A stretch of 64,000 bases of DNA from Dyella_B sp035277725 (GTDB taxonomy: Bacteria; Pseudomonadota; Gammaproteobacteria; Xanthomonadales; Rhodanobacteraceae): the NCBI RefSeq assembly GCF_035277725.1, contig NZ_DATEJY010000104.1:18026-82025 (forward strand), read 5' to 3'. The number at the start of each line of letters is the position of its first letter. Position 1 is the stretch's first letter. Under the pieces are notes generated by a model, which searched no databases, was not told the origin of the DNA, and saw only the letters and a list, made by a program, of their open reading frames with translations. The position numbers and the translations under genes were made by a program. Positions 26,426 to 35,240 of the stretch are shown here, in pieces.

Positions 26426-29400
26426 ATGAATATTTTCGAGCCGATCATCCGTCGACCGAGAGGCACGTCGCTGCTGGCGATCGGCCTGGTGCTGGCGGGT
26501 TTCTGCGCCTATCTGCTGATCGGCATCGCGTCGTTTCCTTCGCTGCAATTTCCTGTCATAGCAGTGGTTGCCACGTTACCCGGCGCCAACGCGCAAACGG
26601 TGGCGTCGACGGTAACGGCGCCGCTTGAACGCCAGCTCGGACGCATTCCCGCCATCCAGCAGATGACCTCCGACTCGAACGCCGGCGGCATGCTGATCCT
26701 GATTCAGTTCGACATGTCGCGCAAAGCCGATCAGGCCGCGCGCGACGTGCAGGCGGCACTCAATGCGGCGGCGCCCGATCTGCCGGCCGTAATGGCATTG
26801 TCGCCGCCGCAGTATTTCAAGAACGACACCTCGCAGATTCCCGTGCTGCTGATCTCCATGACGTCGACCAGTATGCCGCCGGACAAGCTCTACGATCTGG
26901 CCAACACGCTGATGCTGCCAGCCGTGGCGCAAGTCACCGGCGTGTCGCAGGCGCAATTGATCGGCGGTTCGCCACATGCCGTGCGCATCTCGTTGAACAA
27001 CAGCGCATTGACGGCCAAAGGCTTGACCGCCAACGACATTGCCAACGTGCTGCGCGCCGCCAACGTTGCCTCGCCGCAAGGCATCCTGAGCGACGGCTTG
27101 ACGCAGATGACCGTGTCAGCCAACGACGGCCTGCAGACACCTGCCGATTTCGCCGCATTGGTCATCGCCAAGCAGAAAGGCGTGCCGGTGCATCTTTCCG
27201 ATGTCGCCACCGTCAGCAATGGCCAGCAGGATTCCACCCAGGCAGCCTGGTTCAACAACCGGCATGGCGTGATCATGCAGGTGCAGAAGCGTTCCGATGC
27301 GAATGCCGTGCAAGTGGTACAAGCCATTCGCAATGCGTTGCCCAGATTGCAGAAGCTGGTGCCGGCCGACGTAAAGATCACGCCGATTTTCGATCTGACG
27401 CTCTCCACCAAATCCGCGCTGCACGAAGTGGAAATCGCCCTGCTGATCAGCATCGTGATGGTGGCGCTGGTGATGCTGCTGTTCCTCAGGCGCCTTCGCC
27501 CCACTCTTATTGCCATGCTCAGCGTACCGCTGTCTCTGGCCGGCGCGTTCGTGCTGATGTACGGGCTGGGCTTTACGCTCAACATGCTGTCGCTGATTGC
27601 GCTGGTGCTGTGCATCGGTTTTGTGGTGGACGATGCGATCGTGGTGATCGAGAACATCTTTCGCCATATGGAGAAAGGCGCCAAGCCGCTGGACGCCGCG
27701 TTGATCGGCGTGCGCGAGATTGGCTTCACGGTGATCTCGATCACGCTGTCGTTGGTGGCGGTGTTCGCGCCGATGGTGTTCGGCAATAGCCCGATGGTGA
27801 TGCTGATGCGTGAGTTCTCGGTCACGCTGATCGCCACGATCGTGATTTCCGCGCTGGTGTCGCTTACGCTCACCCCCGCCCTGTGCGGCCGCTACTTGGT
27901 GGAAGAAACGCACAAGCAGAACGCACCCAGCAAGCTGGAATTGGAGGTCGAACGGCTGGATCGCTGGCTGCTGCGCATCTACGAGCGCGCGCTGGATTGG
28001 GCGATGCACCACCGGCGCGTGATGCGCTGGCAGCCGCTGATTTTGCTGGTGTTGACGGTGGGCCTGGCGATGGCCGTGGTGAAGACGGCCGGCGGCGCGC
28101 TGATGCCGGAAGGCGATACCGGCATGCTGCAGGCGGACATGGTGGCCGACCCGAACATCTCGCCCGACTTGCTCGCCAAGCGCACCCAAGCCGTGCAGGC
28201 GGTGATGCTGGCCGATCCGGCCGTGCTCGACGTCGCCGCATTCCTGGGCGGCAACAACACCAATGGCGCGGTCGGCAACGAGGCGTCGTTCTTCATCGAC
28301 CTCAAGCCGCGCGGCGATGGTCCCGGGCAACGTCATGAGGCGGCTGACAAAGTGATCAAGCGCCTCACCGATCAATACAAGAAGCTGACCGACGTCAACG
28401 TTGCCGTCACCAGCCTGGGTTTTTTCAACGGCGGCGGCGGCAGCCGGGCGAAAGGCCAATATGCTTTCTCGCTCACCAGCACCACCAGTCAACCCTTGCA
28501 ACAACCGACGCTGCATCTTGCGCAGGTGATGCGCAAGATGAAACAGTTCAAGGACGTCAGCACCAGCTTCGACAACATCGGCAAACAACAGCTGGTGCAG
28601 ATCGATCGCGACGCGGCGTCGCGCTTGCAAGTCAATATCGGGCAGATCGATCAGGCGTTGATCGATGCATTCGGACAGACACCGGCATCAGTGATCTACT
28701 CCGACATCAACCAATATCAAGTGATCCTGGTGGCTGACAACGCGCATTCGCTCAGCCCCGCCACTTTGCTCAACCTGTATGTGCGCAGCAACACCAACAA
28801 GATGGTGCCGCTGTCGGCCATGGTGCATATTCGCCCGCGCATCGAGCCGATCGACATCCAGCATTACAACCAGCTGGAAGCGGCCAGCATCAACTACAAC
28901 CTCGCTGACGGCGTGAGCCAGGCCGATGGCCTGAAGTACGTCGATCAAGCCATGTTCGCCGCGCAACTGCCACCCGGCGTCATGAAGCAATACACCGGCG
29001 ACAACCAGAAACTGCTGGAGGCGGCCACCAATGCGCTGATCCTGTTCATGGCCGTGATCCTGGCGATGTACATCGTGCTGGGCATTCTCTACGAAAGCCT
29101 GATCCATCCCTTGACCATTCTTTCGACGCTGCCTGCCGCAGGCATGGGCGCTTTCCTTGCCATGCTGATCACGCACACGCAGCTCAGCACCATGTCGGTG
29201 ATCGCCGTGCTGATGCTGATCGGTATCGTGAAGAAAAGCGCGATCTTGATGATGGACTTCGCGCTTGTCGCCGAACGCGAAGGCGGCCTTACGCCACCGG
29301 AGGCGATTCGCGAAGCCGCCCTGGTGCGCTTCCGTCCCATCACCATGACCACGCTGGTGGCCATGGGCGCGGCACTGCCGTTGGCGATCGGCTTCGGCAT

Positions 29401-29614
29401 CGGTTCGGAAATGCGCCAGCCATTGGGTATCGCGATTCTAGGTGGCTTGTTCGTTTCGCAGCTGTTGACCTTGCTCAGCACGCCCGCGATTTATCTGTGG
29501 CAGCACGATCGGCGCGTGCGCAAGGCTGCACGCAGGGCGCGTCGCGAGGAGAAGCGCCGCTCGCGGCAGTTGGGCAAGCCGATGGCGACGCCGGAAGTGG
29601 AGCGGGCCGGATAG
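26426..29614 (+). CDS. RND efflux permease, HAE1 family (MdtB/MdtC-like), second of two
   Basis: A 1062-residue RND pump, a paralogue of the preceding gene, starting MNIFEPIIRRPRGTSLLAIG. The TM4 relay is kept (CIGFVVDDAIVVIENIFRHM), and TM10-12 include LGILYESLIHPLTILSTLPA, IGIVKKSAILMMDFALVAER and GSEMRQPLGIAILGG. The two pumps share a conserved leader about 150 bases before each start (GGCACGGCCCGACTTCA then GCACATTTGCGC). A copy of part of this gene (bases 28886-29440) exists at 35773-36252. No adaptor or outer-membrane partner is adjacent, so these must be encoded elsewhere. Confidence 0.92.
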   Translation: MNIFEPIIRRPRGTSLLAIGLVLAGFCAYLLIGIASFPSLQFPVIAVVATLPGANAQTVASTVTAPLERQLGRIPAIQQMTSDSNAGGMLILIQFDMSRKADQAARDVQAALNAAAPDLPAVMALSPPQYFKNDTSQIPVLLISMTSTSMPPDKLYDLANTLMLPAVAQVTGVSQAQLIGGSPHAVRISLNNSALTAKGLTANDIANVLRAANVASPQGILSDGLTQMTVSANDGLQTPADFAALVIAKQKGVPVHLSDVATVSNGQQDSTQAAWFNNRHGVIMQVQKRSDANAVQVVQAIRNALPRLQKLVPADVKITPIFDLTLSTKSALHEVEIALLISIVMVALVMLLFLRRLRPTLIAMLSVPLSLAGAFVLMYGLGFTLNMLSLIALVLCIGFVVDDAIVVIENIFRHMEKGAKPLDAALIGVREIGFTVISITLSLVAVFAPMVFGNSPMVMLMREFSVTLIATIVISALVSLTLTPALCGRYLVEETHKQNAPSKLELEVERLDRWLLRIYERALDWAMHHRRVMRWQPLILLVLTVGLAMAVVKTAGGALMPEGDTGMLQADMVADPNISPDLLAKRTQAVQAVMLADPAVLDVAAFLGGNNTNGAVGNEASFFIDLKPRGDGPGQRHEAADKVIKRLTDQYKKLTDVNVAVTSLGFFNGGGGSRAKGQYAFSLTSTTSQPLQQPTLHLAQVMRKMKQFKDVSTSFDNIGKQQLVQIDRDAASRLQVNIGQIDQALIDAFGQTPASVIYSDINQYQVILVADNAHSLSPATLLNLYVRSNTNKMVPLSAMVHIRPRIEPIDIQHYNQLEAASINYNLADGVSQADGLKYVDQAMFAAQLPPGVMKQYTGDNQKLLEAATNALILFMAVILAMYIVLGILYESLIHPLTILSTLPAAGMGAFLAMLITHTQLSTMSVIAVLMLIGIVKKSAILMMDFALVAEREGGLTPPEAIREAALVRFRPITMTTLVAMGAALPLAIGFGIGSEMRQPLGIAILGGLFVSQLLTLLSTPAIYLWQHDRRVRKAARRARREEKRRSRQLGKPMATPEVERAG

Positions 29615-29615
29615 A

Positions 29616-29691
29616 CGTAGGTTGGGGTGCGAACCCCAACATTGCCATATATGCATGCATCGTGATGTTGGGGTTCGCACCCCAACCTACG
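29616..29691. repeat. GGTTGGGGT dispersed palindromic repeat, copy 6
   Basis: CGTAGGTTGGGGTGCGAACC ... GATGTTGGGGTTCGCACCCC then AACCTACG, right after the second RND stop. It is the last copy I find; none is seen from here to the end of the window. Confidence 0.85.
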
Positions 29692-29768
29692 GGATCACGC
29701 GCTAATCAGCAGGCCCGGCAAGCAGGGGGAGCCGCTTTTCGCGACGGCCGGATCGGGCTTGTGGTTAG

Positions 29769-30314
29769 CTATTTGCTGTTCAACCGCACCCATTTGTTTC
29801 CGACCAACACGCAAACGCCGCCTTCTGGACAGGTGGTCAACCGGCCGGCTTCGACGGCCGTGTTGATCTGCTGTACCCATTCCGAGCGTTTGATCTCCGC
29901 ATGGGATTCCCGTGCGACATAGATCGCCACCGCGATAACCACTAGGGAACCGAGCGCACTGGCAAGGAAGGTTTTCCAGGCATGCGCGGTGTTCAACCGC
30001 CTCACGGCGTGCAAGCGCAATTCAAGCTGCGCAAGGGCCCGCTCGAATTGCTGCGTGTTTTCACGCATCGTTCGGTCAAGGTCCTGCATGGCATCGCGAA
30101 CGCCTTCTGCGATGGCCAGCTGTGCGCCTTGGCGAATTTCCGCCATGGCTTGCTGGGTCGACCTGTGGGATGTTTCCAGCGACTGCTTCGTTTGCTGATC
30201 GAGCGCCTGCGTGGCTTGTAGCAATTGCCGTGCGGCTTGATCGATGCGCCCTGCCAACTTATCGATGGCAGTACCGAGCTGCAGCGCCAGGGTTTTGACT
30301 TCCAAAGTGGACAT
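29769..30314 (-). CDS. Coiled-coil protein with one membrane segment, unknown function
   Basis: A 181-residue protein. Residues 1-105 are a long Gln/Ala-rich coiled coil (IDQAARQLLQATQALDQQTK, MQDLDRTMRENTQQFERALA). A single transmembrane helix follows (TFLASALGSLVVIAVAIYVA, about 115-133), then a short tail with two Cys in TCPEGGVCVLVGNKWVRL. It starts at an ATG with AAGGA eight bases before. It is the last gene of the minus-strand VirB5-VirB6-lipase cluster, 42 bases after the lipase. A scaffold or accessory role for the lipase is a guess; I do not recognise a named family. Confidence 0.6.
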   Translation of the reverse strand: MSTLEVKTLALQLGTAIDKLAGRIDQAARQLLQATQALDQQTKQSLETSHRSTQQAMAEIRQGAQLAIAEGVRDAMQDLDRTMRENTQQFERALAQLELRLHAVRRLNTAHAWKTFLASALGSLVVIAVAIYVARESHAEIKRSEWVQQINTAVEAGRLTTCPEGGVCVLVGNKWVRLNSK

Positions 30315-30356
30315 ATGGGAATTCCTTTTGCGAACACGTTCAGCGGTGCAACGAGA

Positions 30357-31928
30357 TCAGCGGCTCATCGACGGCGCCTTGTGCATCATCTGTTCCTGGA
30401 TCGCCTGCTGTGTCTCTAGTTGCTGGTTGTAATCCCGCCCCATTTGCAACCACGCCTGGCCGTGCGCCGATTGCTCATAAGCTTGGGAGACGGCGCTCAT
30501 GGACGCATGATCATCCGCTACGCAGGCGTGGTACAAAGCTTCGAACATATCGTCGATGGAACTGTGCGGGGTAATGGTTGAGACATCGACACCGCGCGCC
30601 ATGGCGGTTTCGCGTTCCTGCGCCGGCTGCTCTTGATGGCGTTGCTGCGGCAAGCCGTGTTCGGGCATGTACTGGGATTGCAGACGGCGTAGTTGTTCTT
30701 GCAGGCGTTGCAAGTCTTGCGACATCTGTTGTTCCGGCAATAGTTCCGTCGAAATCTGTGCAGCCATTGGCATGGTTGGCAAAGGTGCAATCGCTACCGG
30801 ATGACGATCCGCTACCTTGGCGGCCACGGCGGCATCCACCGGTTCGGGTGGCAAGCAGGCCAAGGTGGCGCGGCAATCGGGAGCGCCAGCTTGCGCACCG
30901 CGCTCGGCGCGTTCGCCATGCTCACGCACATAGCGGGTGCCGTAGAAGAATTGATGATCTTCCGAGCGATGAATCATGTAACGCTGCAAGTCGTCGGGTT
31001 CGGCCTGCTTTTTCAACAACGGCGCATCGCTGAGCGCATTGAGGTAGTCCGCCGCCAGATTGCGGTTGAGAATTGCCAGGCCATCGTGGTGGTAGCTGCC
31101 ACCGAGATCCGAATGCGCACCGGGCAGAGTGACAGCCAGAAAGCGACCGTCATCGGAAGCGCCCATGGGAATGATGAGCGTCTCGGGAAACGCATCGCGC
31201 CGTTCGTCGCGTGCGGTGAGTTGGAAGCCAGAGACGACGGAGGGCGGCAACTGGCGGTCACGGCTATGCGGTCGGCCTGTGCCGACCGGGTCTATCAGCA
31301 TCACGGCTTGGGGGATTTGGGCAGGAGCCACCAAGGGCGGGTTGTTGTAAGTGATGGTGTTGGGGCCGAAGAGGTGATGGTGGATTTTTTCGCCTTGCCA
31401 ATCTTGAATGCCACGTTCGTGGACGACGCGAGTAAAGCCGGCAGCTTGTTCGGCGCCACGGCTGAAGCCGGTGGCGACGACGCGGATTTGGGCGTCAGGG
31501 TCTTCCTCACGCCAGGTTTTTGCCTGACGAATGAACTTGTCATACATGTCCTCGATGCGGCTGTCGTAGGTATAGCCGATGGCGCCATCGGCAACGCGAG
31601 CGACCCAGCTGGATTGGGTGCCGGGGCCGGAAAGGTACCAGGTAAAGACATGAGGGTTTCTACTTGAAACCTCTTTCAATTGCTTGTTGAAAATCCCAAT
31701 GGCGGTCATGTGCTCGGGATCATGTACGGCATCATTGCCGGTGCCATCAAAGTTGGCGATGAACAGGCGGTCGTGCGGATTGTTGGTATGTAAAAGGATC
31801 GGGGCCGGAAGACCACTCAATGAATGCTGCGCCTGATCGTACAGATGAAAATCTTGGCGTGTAACGGGGACCAGCCGGGTACCATCCTCGCGAATCCCAT
31901 CGGGACCTACTTTGTGTTTCTCGCTCAT
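30357..31928 (-). CDS. DUF2235/Tle1-like lipase, probable secreted effector
   Basis: A 523-residue alpha/beta-hydrolase. RLFIANFDGTGNDAVHDPEH is the DUF2235 start motif, and VVATGFSRGAEQAAGFTRVV holds the nucleophile elbow G-F-S-R-G with the catalytic Ser, about residue 155. Possible acid and base are in VMLIDPVGTGRP and LPGAHSDLGGSYHHDGLA. The last ~150 residues are Gln-rich (QQMSQDLQRLQEQLRRLQSQ), like a delivery or helical tail. This family includes Tle1 phospholipase effectors of type VI secretion. There is no signal peptide. A lipoprotein gene lies directly upstream and VirB5/VirB6-like genes precede it, so delivery by a type IV-like route is possible. I could not identify a clear XVIPCD type IV signal. 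Confidence 0.75.
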   Translation of the reverse strand: MSEKHKVGPDGIREDGTRLVPVTRQDFHLYDQAQHSLSGLPAPILLHTNNPHDRLFIANFDGTGNDAVHDPEHMTAIGIFNKQLKEVSSRNPHVFTWYLSGPGTQSSWVARVADGAIGYTYDSRIEDMYDKFIRQAKTWREEDPDAQIRVVATGFSRGAEQAAGFTRVVHERGIQDWQGEKIHHHLFGPNTITYNNPPLVAPAQIPQAVMLIDPVGTGRPHSRDRQLPPSVVSGFQLTARDERRDAFPETLIIPMGASDDGRFLAVTLPGAHSDLGGSYHHDGLAILNRNLAADYLNALSDAPLLKKQAEPDDLQRYMIHRSEDHQFFYGTRYVREHGERAERGAQAGAPDCRATLACLPPEPVDAAVAAKVADRHPVAIAPLPTMPMAAQISTELLPEQQMSQDLQRLQEQLRRLQSQYMPEHGLPQQRHQEQPAQERETAMARGVDVSTITPHSSIDDMFEALYHACVADDHASMSAVSQAYEQSAHGQAWLQMGRDYNQQLETQQAIQEQMMHKAPSMSR

Positions 31929-31945
31929 CCTGGCGTTCCTTGAGA

Positions 31946-32560
31946 TCAGTAGGTATGGGTGTAGGCCAAGTTCATCTCATGCACGCTATTGCTAAGCGGA
32001 TTCGATGGGTCGCGTGGCTTCTTCAGCGCAATCGTCGTTTTCATATAAACGCTGATGGTGCGATCGTTCACCACCAGAACGATGTCCGCCCCGTCAAACG
32101 CTGCCGTTTCCGTTGGAATCTGGTCTTCCGGTACGTGATGCAAAATTCGCTGATCTTTGAAGATCGCTCCAATATCGATCTTGGCCTCATGCGGCACGCC
32201 GTCCAGCGAGCGCCAAGTGACAATGGCGGGTGGTGGAAAGTTTTCTATAGGGCCAGTATCGGCATTCAAGTTATTTGGATAGTTGGGCAGCGGCGGCGGA
32301 GAGACTTCGTTTTCCTCATCCAAGGAGTCGTAAAAGTTGTTGTACAGCACCTTGCAGCCAATCGTATTGAAGCAGTAAGAACCAAAGTTATGCCTCTTGA
32401 ATTTCAGAGGGAACGTATTTCGAACGACATCGCCTTCGCCGAATTGAGGATGAGGGCTGGTCATGGCGTTTGAGCATCCTGTCATGAGTGCTAAGGCGCA
32501 CAGCGTGCCAGGCGTGCTGCGCGGGAGGGTATGCGGAATACGATGCAAGAACCGTTTCAA
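31946..32560 (-). CDS. Lipoprotein, candidate immunity protein for the DUF2235 lipase
   Basis: A 204-residue lipoprotein: the signal peptide ends in LCALALMTGC (lipobox MTGC). The mature part is mainly beta strands, with several aromatic residues and CFNTIGCKVLYNNFYDSL. The start is a TTG at 32560, chosen because a strong AAAGGAGG lies 5 bases before it and the signal peptide follows at once. The gene ends 17 bases before the lipase start. Periplasmic lipoproteins encoded next to Tle-type lipases are typically their immunity proteins, so I infer that role; the sequence alone does not show it. Confidence 0.65.
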   Translation of the reverse strand: MKRFLHRIPHTLPRSTPGTLCALALMTGCSNAMTSPHPQFGEGDVVRNTFPLKFKRHNFGSYCFNTIGCKVLYNNFYDSLDEENEVSPPPLPNYPNNLNADTGPIENFPPPAIVTWRSLDGVPHEAKIDIGAIFKDQRILHHVPEDQIPTETAAFDGADIVLVVNDRTISVYMKTTIALKKPRDPSNPLSNSVHEMNLAYTHTY

Positions 32561-32605
32561 ATCATCCTCCTTTGAAAGACGCCTTTACTAGGCTTATTTC
32601 AAGGT

Positions 32606-33085
32606 TTAATTGCTGACCCATTTGGCGGGGCTGCATTCGGTGCGTAAGAGCTCACAATGCTTTTGGCCTGCTTTCTTGCATGACTTCATGGCACGCTTAA
32701 TGGCTTTCTGATTTGTAGCATCGCTAGATGCATACCCCCCATTTTCGCCATTGACAACGGCAATACATGCATTTTGATAAGTCAAATTGACTTTGCATTG
32801 CGTGCCGCCTTTTGATATGCAGTTTTCTATTGCGCTCTCCTGAGCAATTCCTTCGCTGGATTGGTTGGATGCCCATCCAGTAGTGCCATCACTGCTGATT
32901 GCTAAGGCGCCCCATTGCTCCTGCCAATGTCCTTGCAGCTGGTCGTAGTCGGACCGAAGAGGCCCGCACGATGGAATGCCGTTAGGACTCGAGTATTGGC
33001 TCATACCCGGCGGACATGGCCCCATTTGCGCATAGGCGAAGTGCGTGGTGAGTAAGAGACTGATACCGAGTACCCATTTCTTCAT
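32606..33085 (-). CDS. DUF4189 domain protein, exported
   Basis: A 159-residue exported protein: a signal peptide (MKKWVLGISLLLTTHFAYA) is followed by MGPCPPGMSQYSSPNGIPSC and the DUF4189 core: WGALAISSDGTTGWASNQSS, AIENCISKGGTQCKVNLTYQ, NACIAVVNGENGGYASSDAT. Cysteines in the core suggest disulfides in the periplasm. The domain has no assigned function but is often found beside secretion-related genes in Xanthomonadales. Here it sits between the VirB6-like gene and the lipoprotein/lipase pair on one strand. Confidence 0.78.
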   Translation of the reverse strand: MKKWVLGISLLLTTHFAYAQMGPCPPGMSQYSSPNGIPSCGPLRSDYDQLQGHWQEQWGALAISSDGTTGWASNQSSEGIAQESAIENCISKGGTQCKVNLTYQNACIAVVNGENGGYASSDATNQKAIKRAMKSCKKAGQKHCELLRTECSPAKWVSN

Positions 33086-33153
33086 TTGCGTTCTCGTGAT
33101 GATTCATCAATTTCGTGGTGAAGCGAGAGGAAAGCAGTAGGCCACTGTGATGT

Positions 33154-34137
33154 TTAGGGCTTTAATCTTGGGTTGTTGTTAGTGTCCTGTTGGCTTGCGC
33201 CACCGTTAGCCGGCATCCCACCCCCTCCCTTCCCATTATTCCCAAACGCCGAGTAATGCATAAAATTCCCTACCGTCCGCTGAAAAAAGCCTCCCGCCAT
33301 CGGCGGCACGGTGATGATGAGCATGGTGAGAATCAAGCCGATACCGCCTTGCTCCATGGAGATTTGCATCAAGCCTTGCTTCATCGCGTTGGGCAGGAAT
33401 CCGCCGAGCAGATCGGCGGCCCATACGCCGGTGGCCACGCGGATGCTGATGTCCAACATCATGGCGCTGACCACGTTGAGCATGGCCATGGAGAACAGCG
33501 TGCTGAGGCACGACATCAGCCATCCGTGGAACAGTGATTTGGTGGGTTCGTACATCAGGCAAAGGATGAAGATGGGAGCCAGGCCGATCACCAGGGCCAT
33601 GGCGAAGCGGTACATCAGAAGCATGACGGCGGCGCTGATGGGTGGGGCAGCAACGCCAAAGACGGCATAGTTCTGGGCCTTCTCCTGATTGGCGGTGGTG
33701 AGCGGATCGGCCGCGGCGCCCTTGCCCATCTGCACCGCGTTGACGGTACCCATGACGACGGTGGTCAAGGCGAGGTTCTTGTCGATGGCGGCTGGGATGC
33801 TGGTGTCTTTGCCACTGATGAGCTGATTGACGCCTTTGCCCAGATCGCTGCCAATAAGCTGGCTCAGCTGGGTACCGAAGAGCGACATGGAGCAGGCAGT
33901 GGTGACGATAAGCACGACCTTGGCCATGTTGACGACCACCGCCATCAGTGGTTCGCGCAGCGTACCCGTGATGGCGCGATAACCGGTGAACATCACCCAC
34001 AGGGTGACCAGTGCGTAAGCCATGATACCGACCCAATCCATGGCGCGGCCCATGAGATCGTCGGTGAACGTATCGATCATGCTGTTGATCTTGGTGTAGA
34101 TATCAACGAAGTAGACGAAGCCGCCATCGATCGGCAT
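33154..34137 (-). CDS. virB6: VirB6/TrbL-like type IV secretion inner-membrane channel protein
   Basis: A 327-residue polytopic membrane protein with about six hydrophobic helices: WVGIMAYALVTLWVMFTGYR, LMAVVVNMAKVVLIVTTACS, AAVMLLMYRFAMALVIGLAP, and GLILTMLIITVPPMAGGFFQ near the end. The central LAPIFILCLMYEPTKSLFHG matches the conserved region of VirB6. The C-terminal tail is Gly/Asn-rich (GGGGMPANGGASQQ). VirB6 forms part of the inner-membrane channel of type IV secretion. A VirB5-like gene lies just upstream, but no VirB4, VirB11, VirD4 or VirB8-10 genes are in the window, so it must work with a machine encoded elsewhere or serve another purpose. Confidence 0.8.
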   Translation of the reverse strand: MPIDGGFVYFVDIYTKINSMIDTFTDDLMGRAMDWVGIMAYALVTLWVMFTGYRAITGTLREPLMAVVVNMAKVVLIVTTACSMSLFGTQLSQLIGSDLGKGVNQLISGKDTSIPAAIDKNLALTTVVMGTVNAVQMGKGAAADPLTTANQEKAQNYAVFGVAAPPISAAVMLLMYRFAMALVIGLAPIFILCLMYEPTKSLFHGWLMSCLSTLFSMAMLNVVSAMMLDISIRVATGVWAADLLGGFLPNAMKQGLMQISMEQGGIGLILTMLIITVPPMAGGFFQRTVGNFMHYSAFGNNGKGGGGMPANGGASQQDTNNNPRLKP

Positions 34138-34286
34138 GGAGCTATTCCTTATTGAGTGCCATGGGCCGTAACGCGCCTTGGGGGAATTTGTCGTGACGAT
34201 TACAGACCGTCGAGCACGCTACCCAGGGCGCTGCCGGTCACGCTGCCACCGCCGCCATTCAAGGCGGCACGCGCCAACATGCTTTG

Positions 34287-34925
34287 CTATTCTTCCAGCG
34301 TACGTATGATGGTGTCATCGGCCTCGATCTGCGCACGCCAGTTGGCCATCTCGGTGGTCAGCGCGTTGCTGTAGGTCTGCGTTTGGGTGGTGGCGCGGCC
34401 GGCGTCGGCCAGCGTGTCGATGTTGTCGATGATGCCCGAAACCTGGTCGAACGCCGTGTGGTAGCTCTGCACCTTGTTGAGCATGCCCACAGTAGTGTTG
34501 TACTTGTCGACCTGGGCCATGACGATCTGCGCGCAGATTTGCTGCTGGCTTTCGCGGATGGAATGAGAGGCAAGGGATGTCAAGGCGTTTACCGCGCTAC
34601 CGATGACACCGCCGGTATTGTTCTGGCAATTGAGCTGAATGAGGTTGTCGCGGTCCCCATCGCTGACTCGCTGCAAGGACTGCTTGCCGAGGTCGACATT
34701 GAAGTGGAAACCCGTGATCTTGGACATCAGCTGTTCGAGTTGCCGCTTTTCGGTTTCCAGCTGATGGATGGTTTGCTGCAACTGGCTGTAGAAACCTTCT
34801 TTGTTGGCTTCGAGGTTTGCCTCGTCGATGACTGCCCATTGCGCGCACGTGGGAAGAGCCACCAGGCTCAGCCCCAAGACCAGGCCAGCTCGACGAAGAC
34901 AGTTAAAGCCATGAAACGCGGACAT
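34287..34925 (-). CDS. virB5: VirB5-like minor pilus protein, possibly truncated by an amber codon
   Basis: A 212-residue exported protein: a signal peptide (RAGLVLGLSLVALPTCAQWA) then a helical coiled region (FYSQLQQTIHQLETEKRQLE, CAQIVMAQVDKYNTTVGMLN, YSNALTTEMANWRAQIEADD), as in VirB5/TraC-type pilus-tip proteins. AGGAGG precedes the ATG at 34925. The frame ends at TAG (34287-34289), yet the same frame continues for 28 more codons, including LNGGGGSVTGSALGSVLDGL, to TAA at 34200-34202. A Gly-rich end is usual in this family, so TAG probably replaced a CAG codon and cut off the tail. Confidence 0.75.
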   Translation of the reverse strand: MSAFHGFNCLRRAGLVLGLSLVALPTCAQWAVIDEANLEANKEGFYSQLQQTIHQLETEKRQLEQLMSKITGFHFNVDLGKQSLQRVSDGDRDNLIQLNCQNNTGGVIGSAVNALTSLASHSIRESQQQICAQIVMAQVDKYNTTVGMLNKVQSYHTAFDQVSGIIDNIDTLADAGRATTQTQTYSNALTTEMANWRAQIEADDTIIRTLEE

Positions 34926-35240
34926 GGATGATCCTCCTGATGGTTCGTGCGGAACGCATCGCGTGCGCGGTAGTTTGCGCGCTCGGCTAACCGCATCTGG
35001 TGCGACATGCTTAAGTCCGGTGCGGATGCCACCTCGGCAAACCGGCCTTAATTCGAACTATCCAATGCGCATCTGCGTTTGGCATAGGCGGCATGCGCCG
35101 ATGGTTTTGTAGTGAAAACCTGGGGGTTGTAGGGCGACACTGTCAGCGTCCAAACCCCGCCACTTTGTTAGCGTCCAGAGGCAGCACGCCGCTCCTCAGT
35201 CGGCATGCCGCGAAGGGACCGTACAGTGCACGAAGCGCGG
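34926..35240. other. Intergenic region with a possible IS21-type end
   Basis: No gene is supported here. It holds two direct repeats 25 bases apart, TGTCAGCGTCCAAA (35141-35154) and TGTTAGCGTCCAGA (35166-35179). Multiple TGTYAGCGTCCA-like repeats mark the ends of some IS21-family elements, so this may be the remnant of one. No transposase gene is present. The part near 34926 is the promoter region of the virB5-like gene. Confidence 0.35.

Noticed and set aside
30357..30800. XVIPCD type IV secretion signal at the lipase C-terminus
   Set aside because: The tail is Gln-rich and helical, but I could not find the conserved XVIPCD motifs, so I do not claim it.
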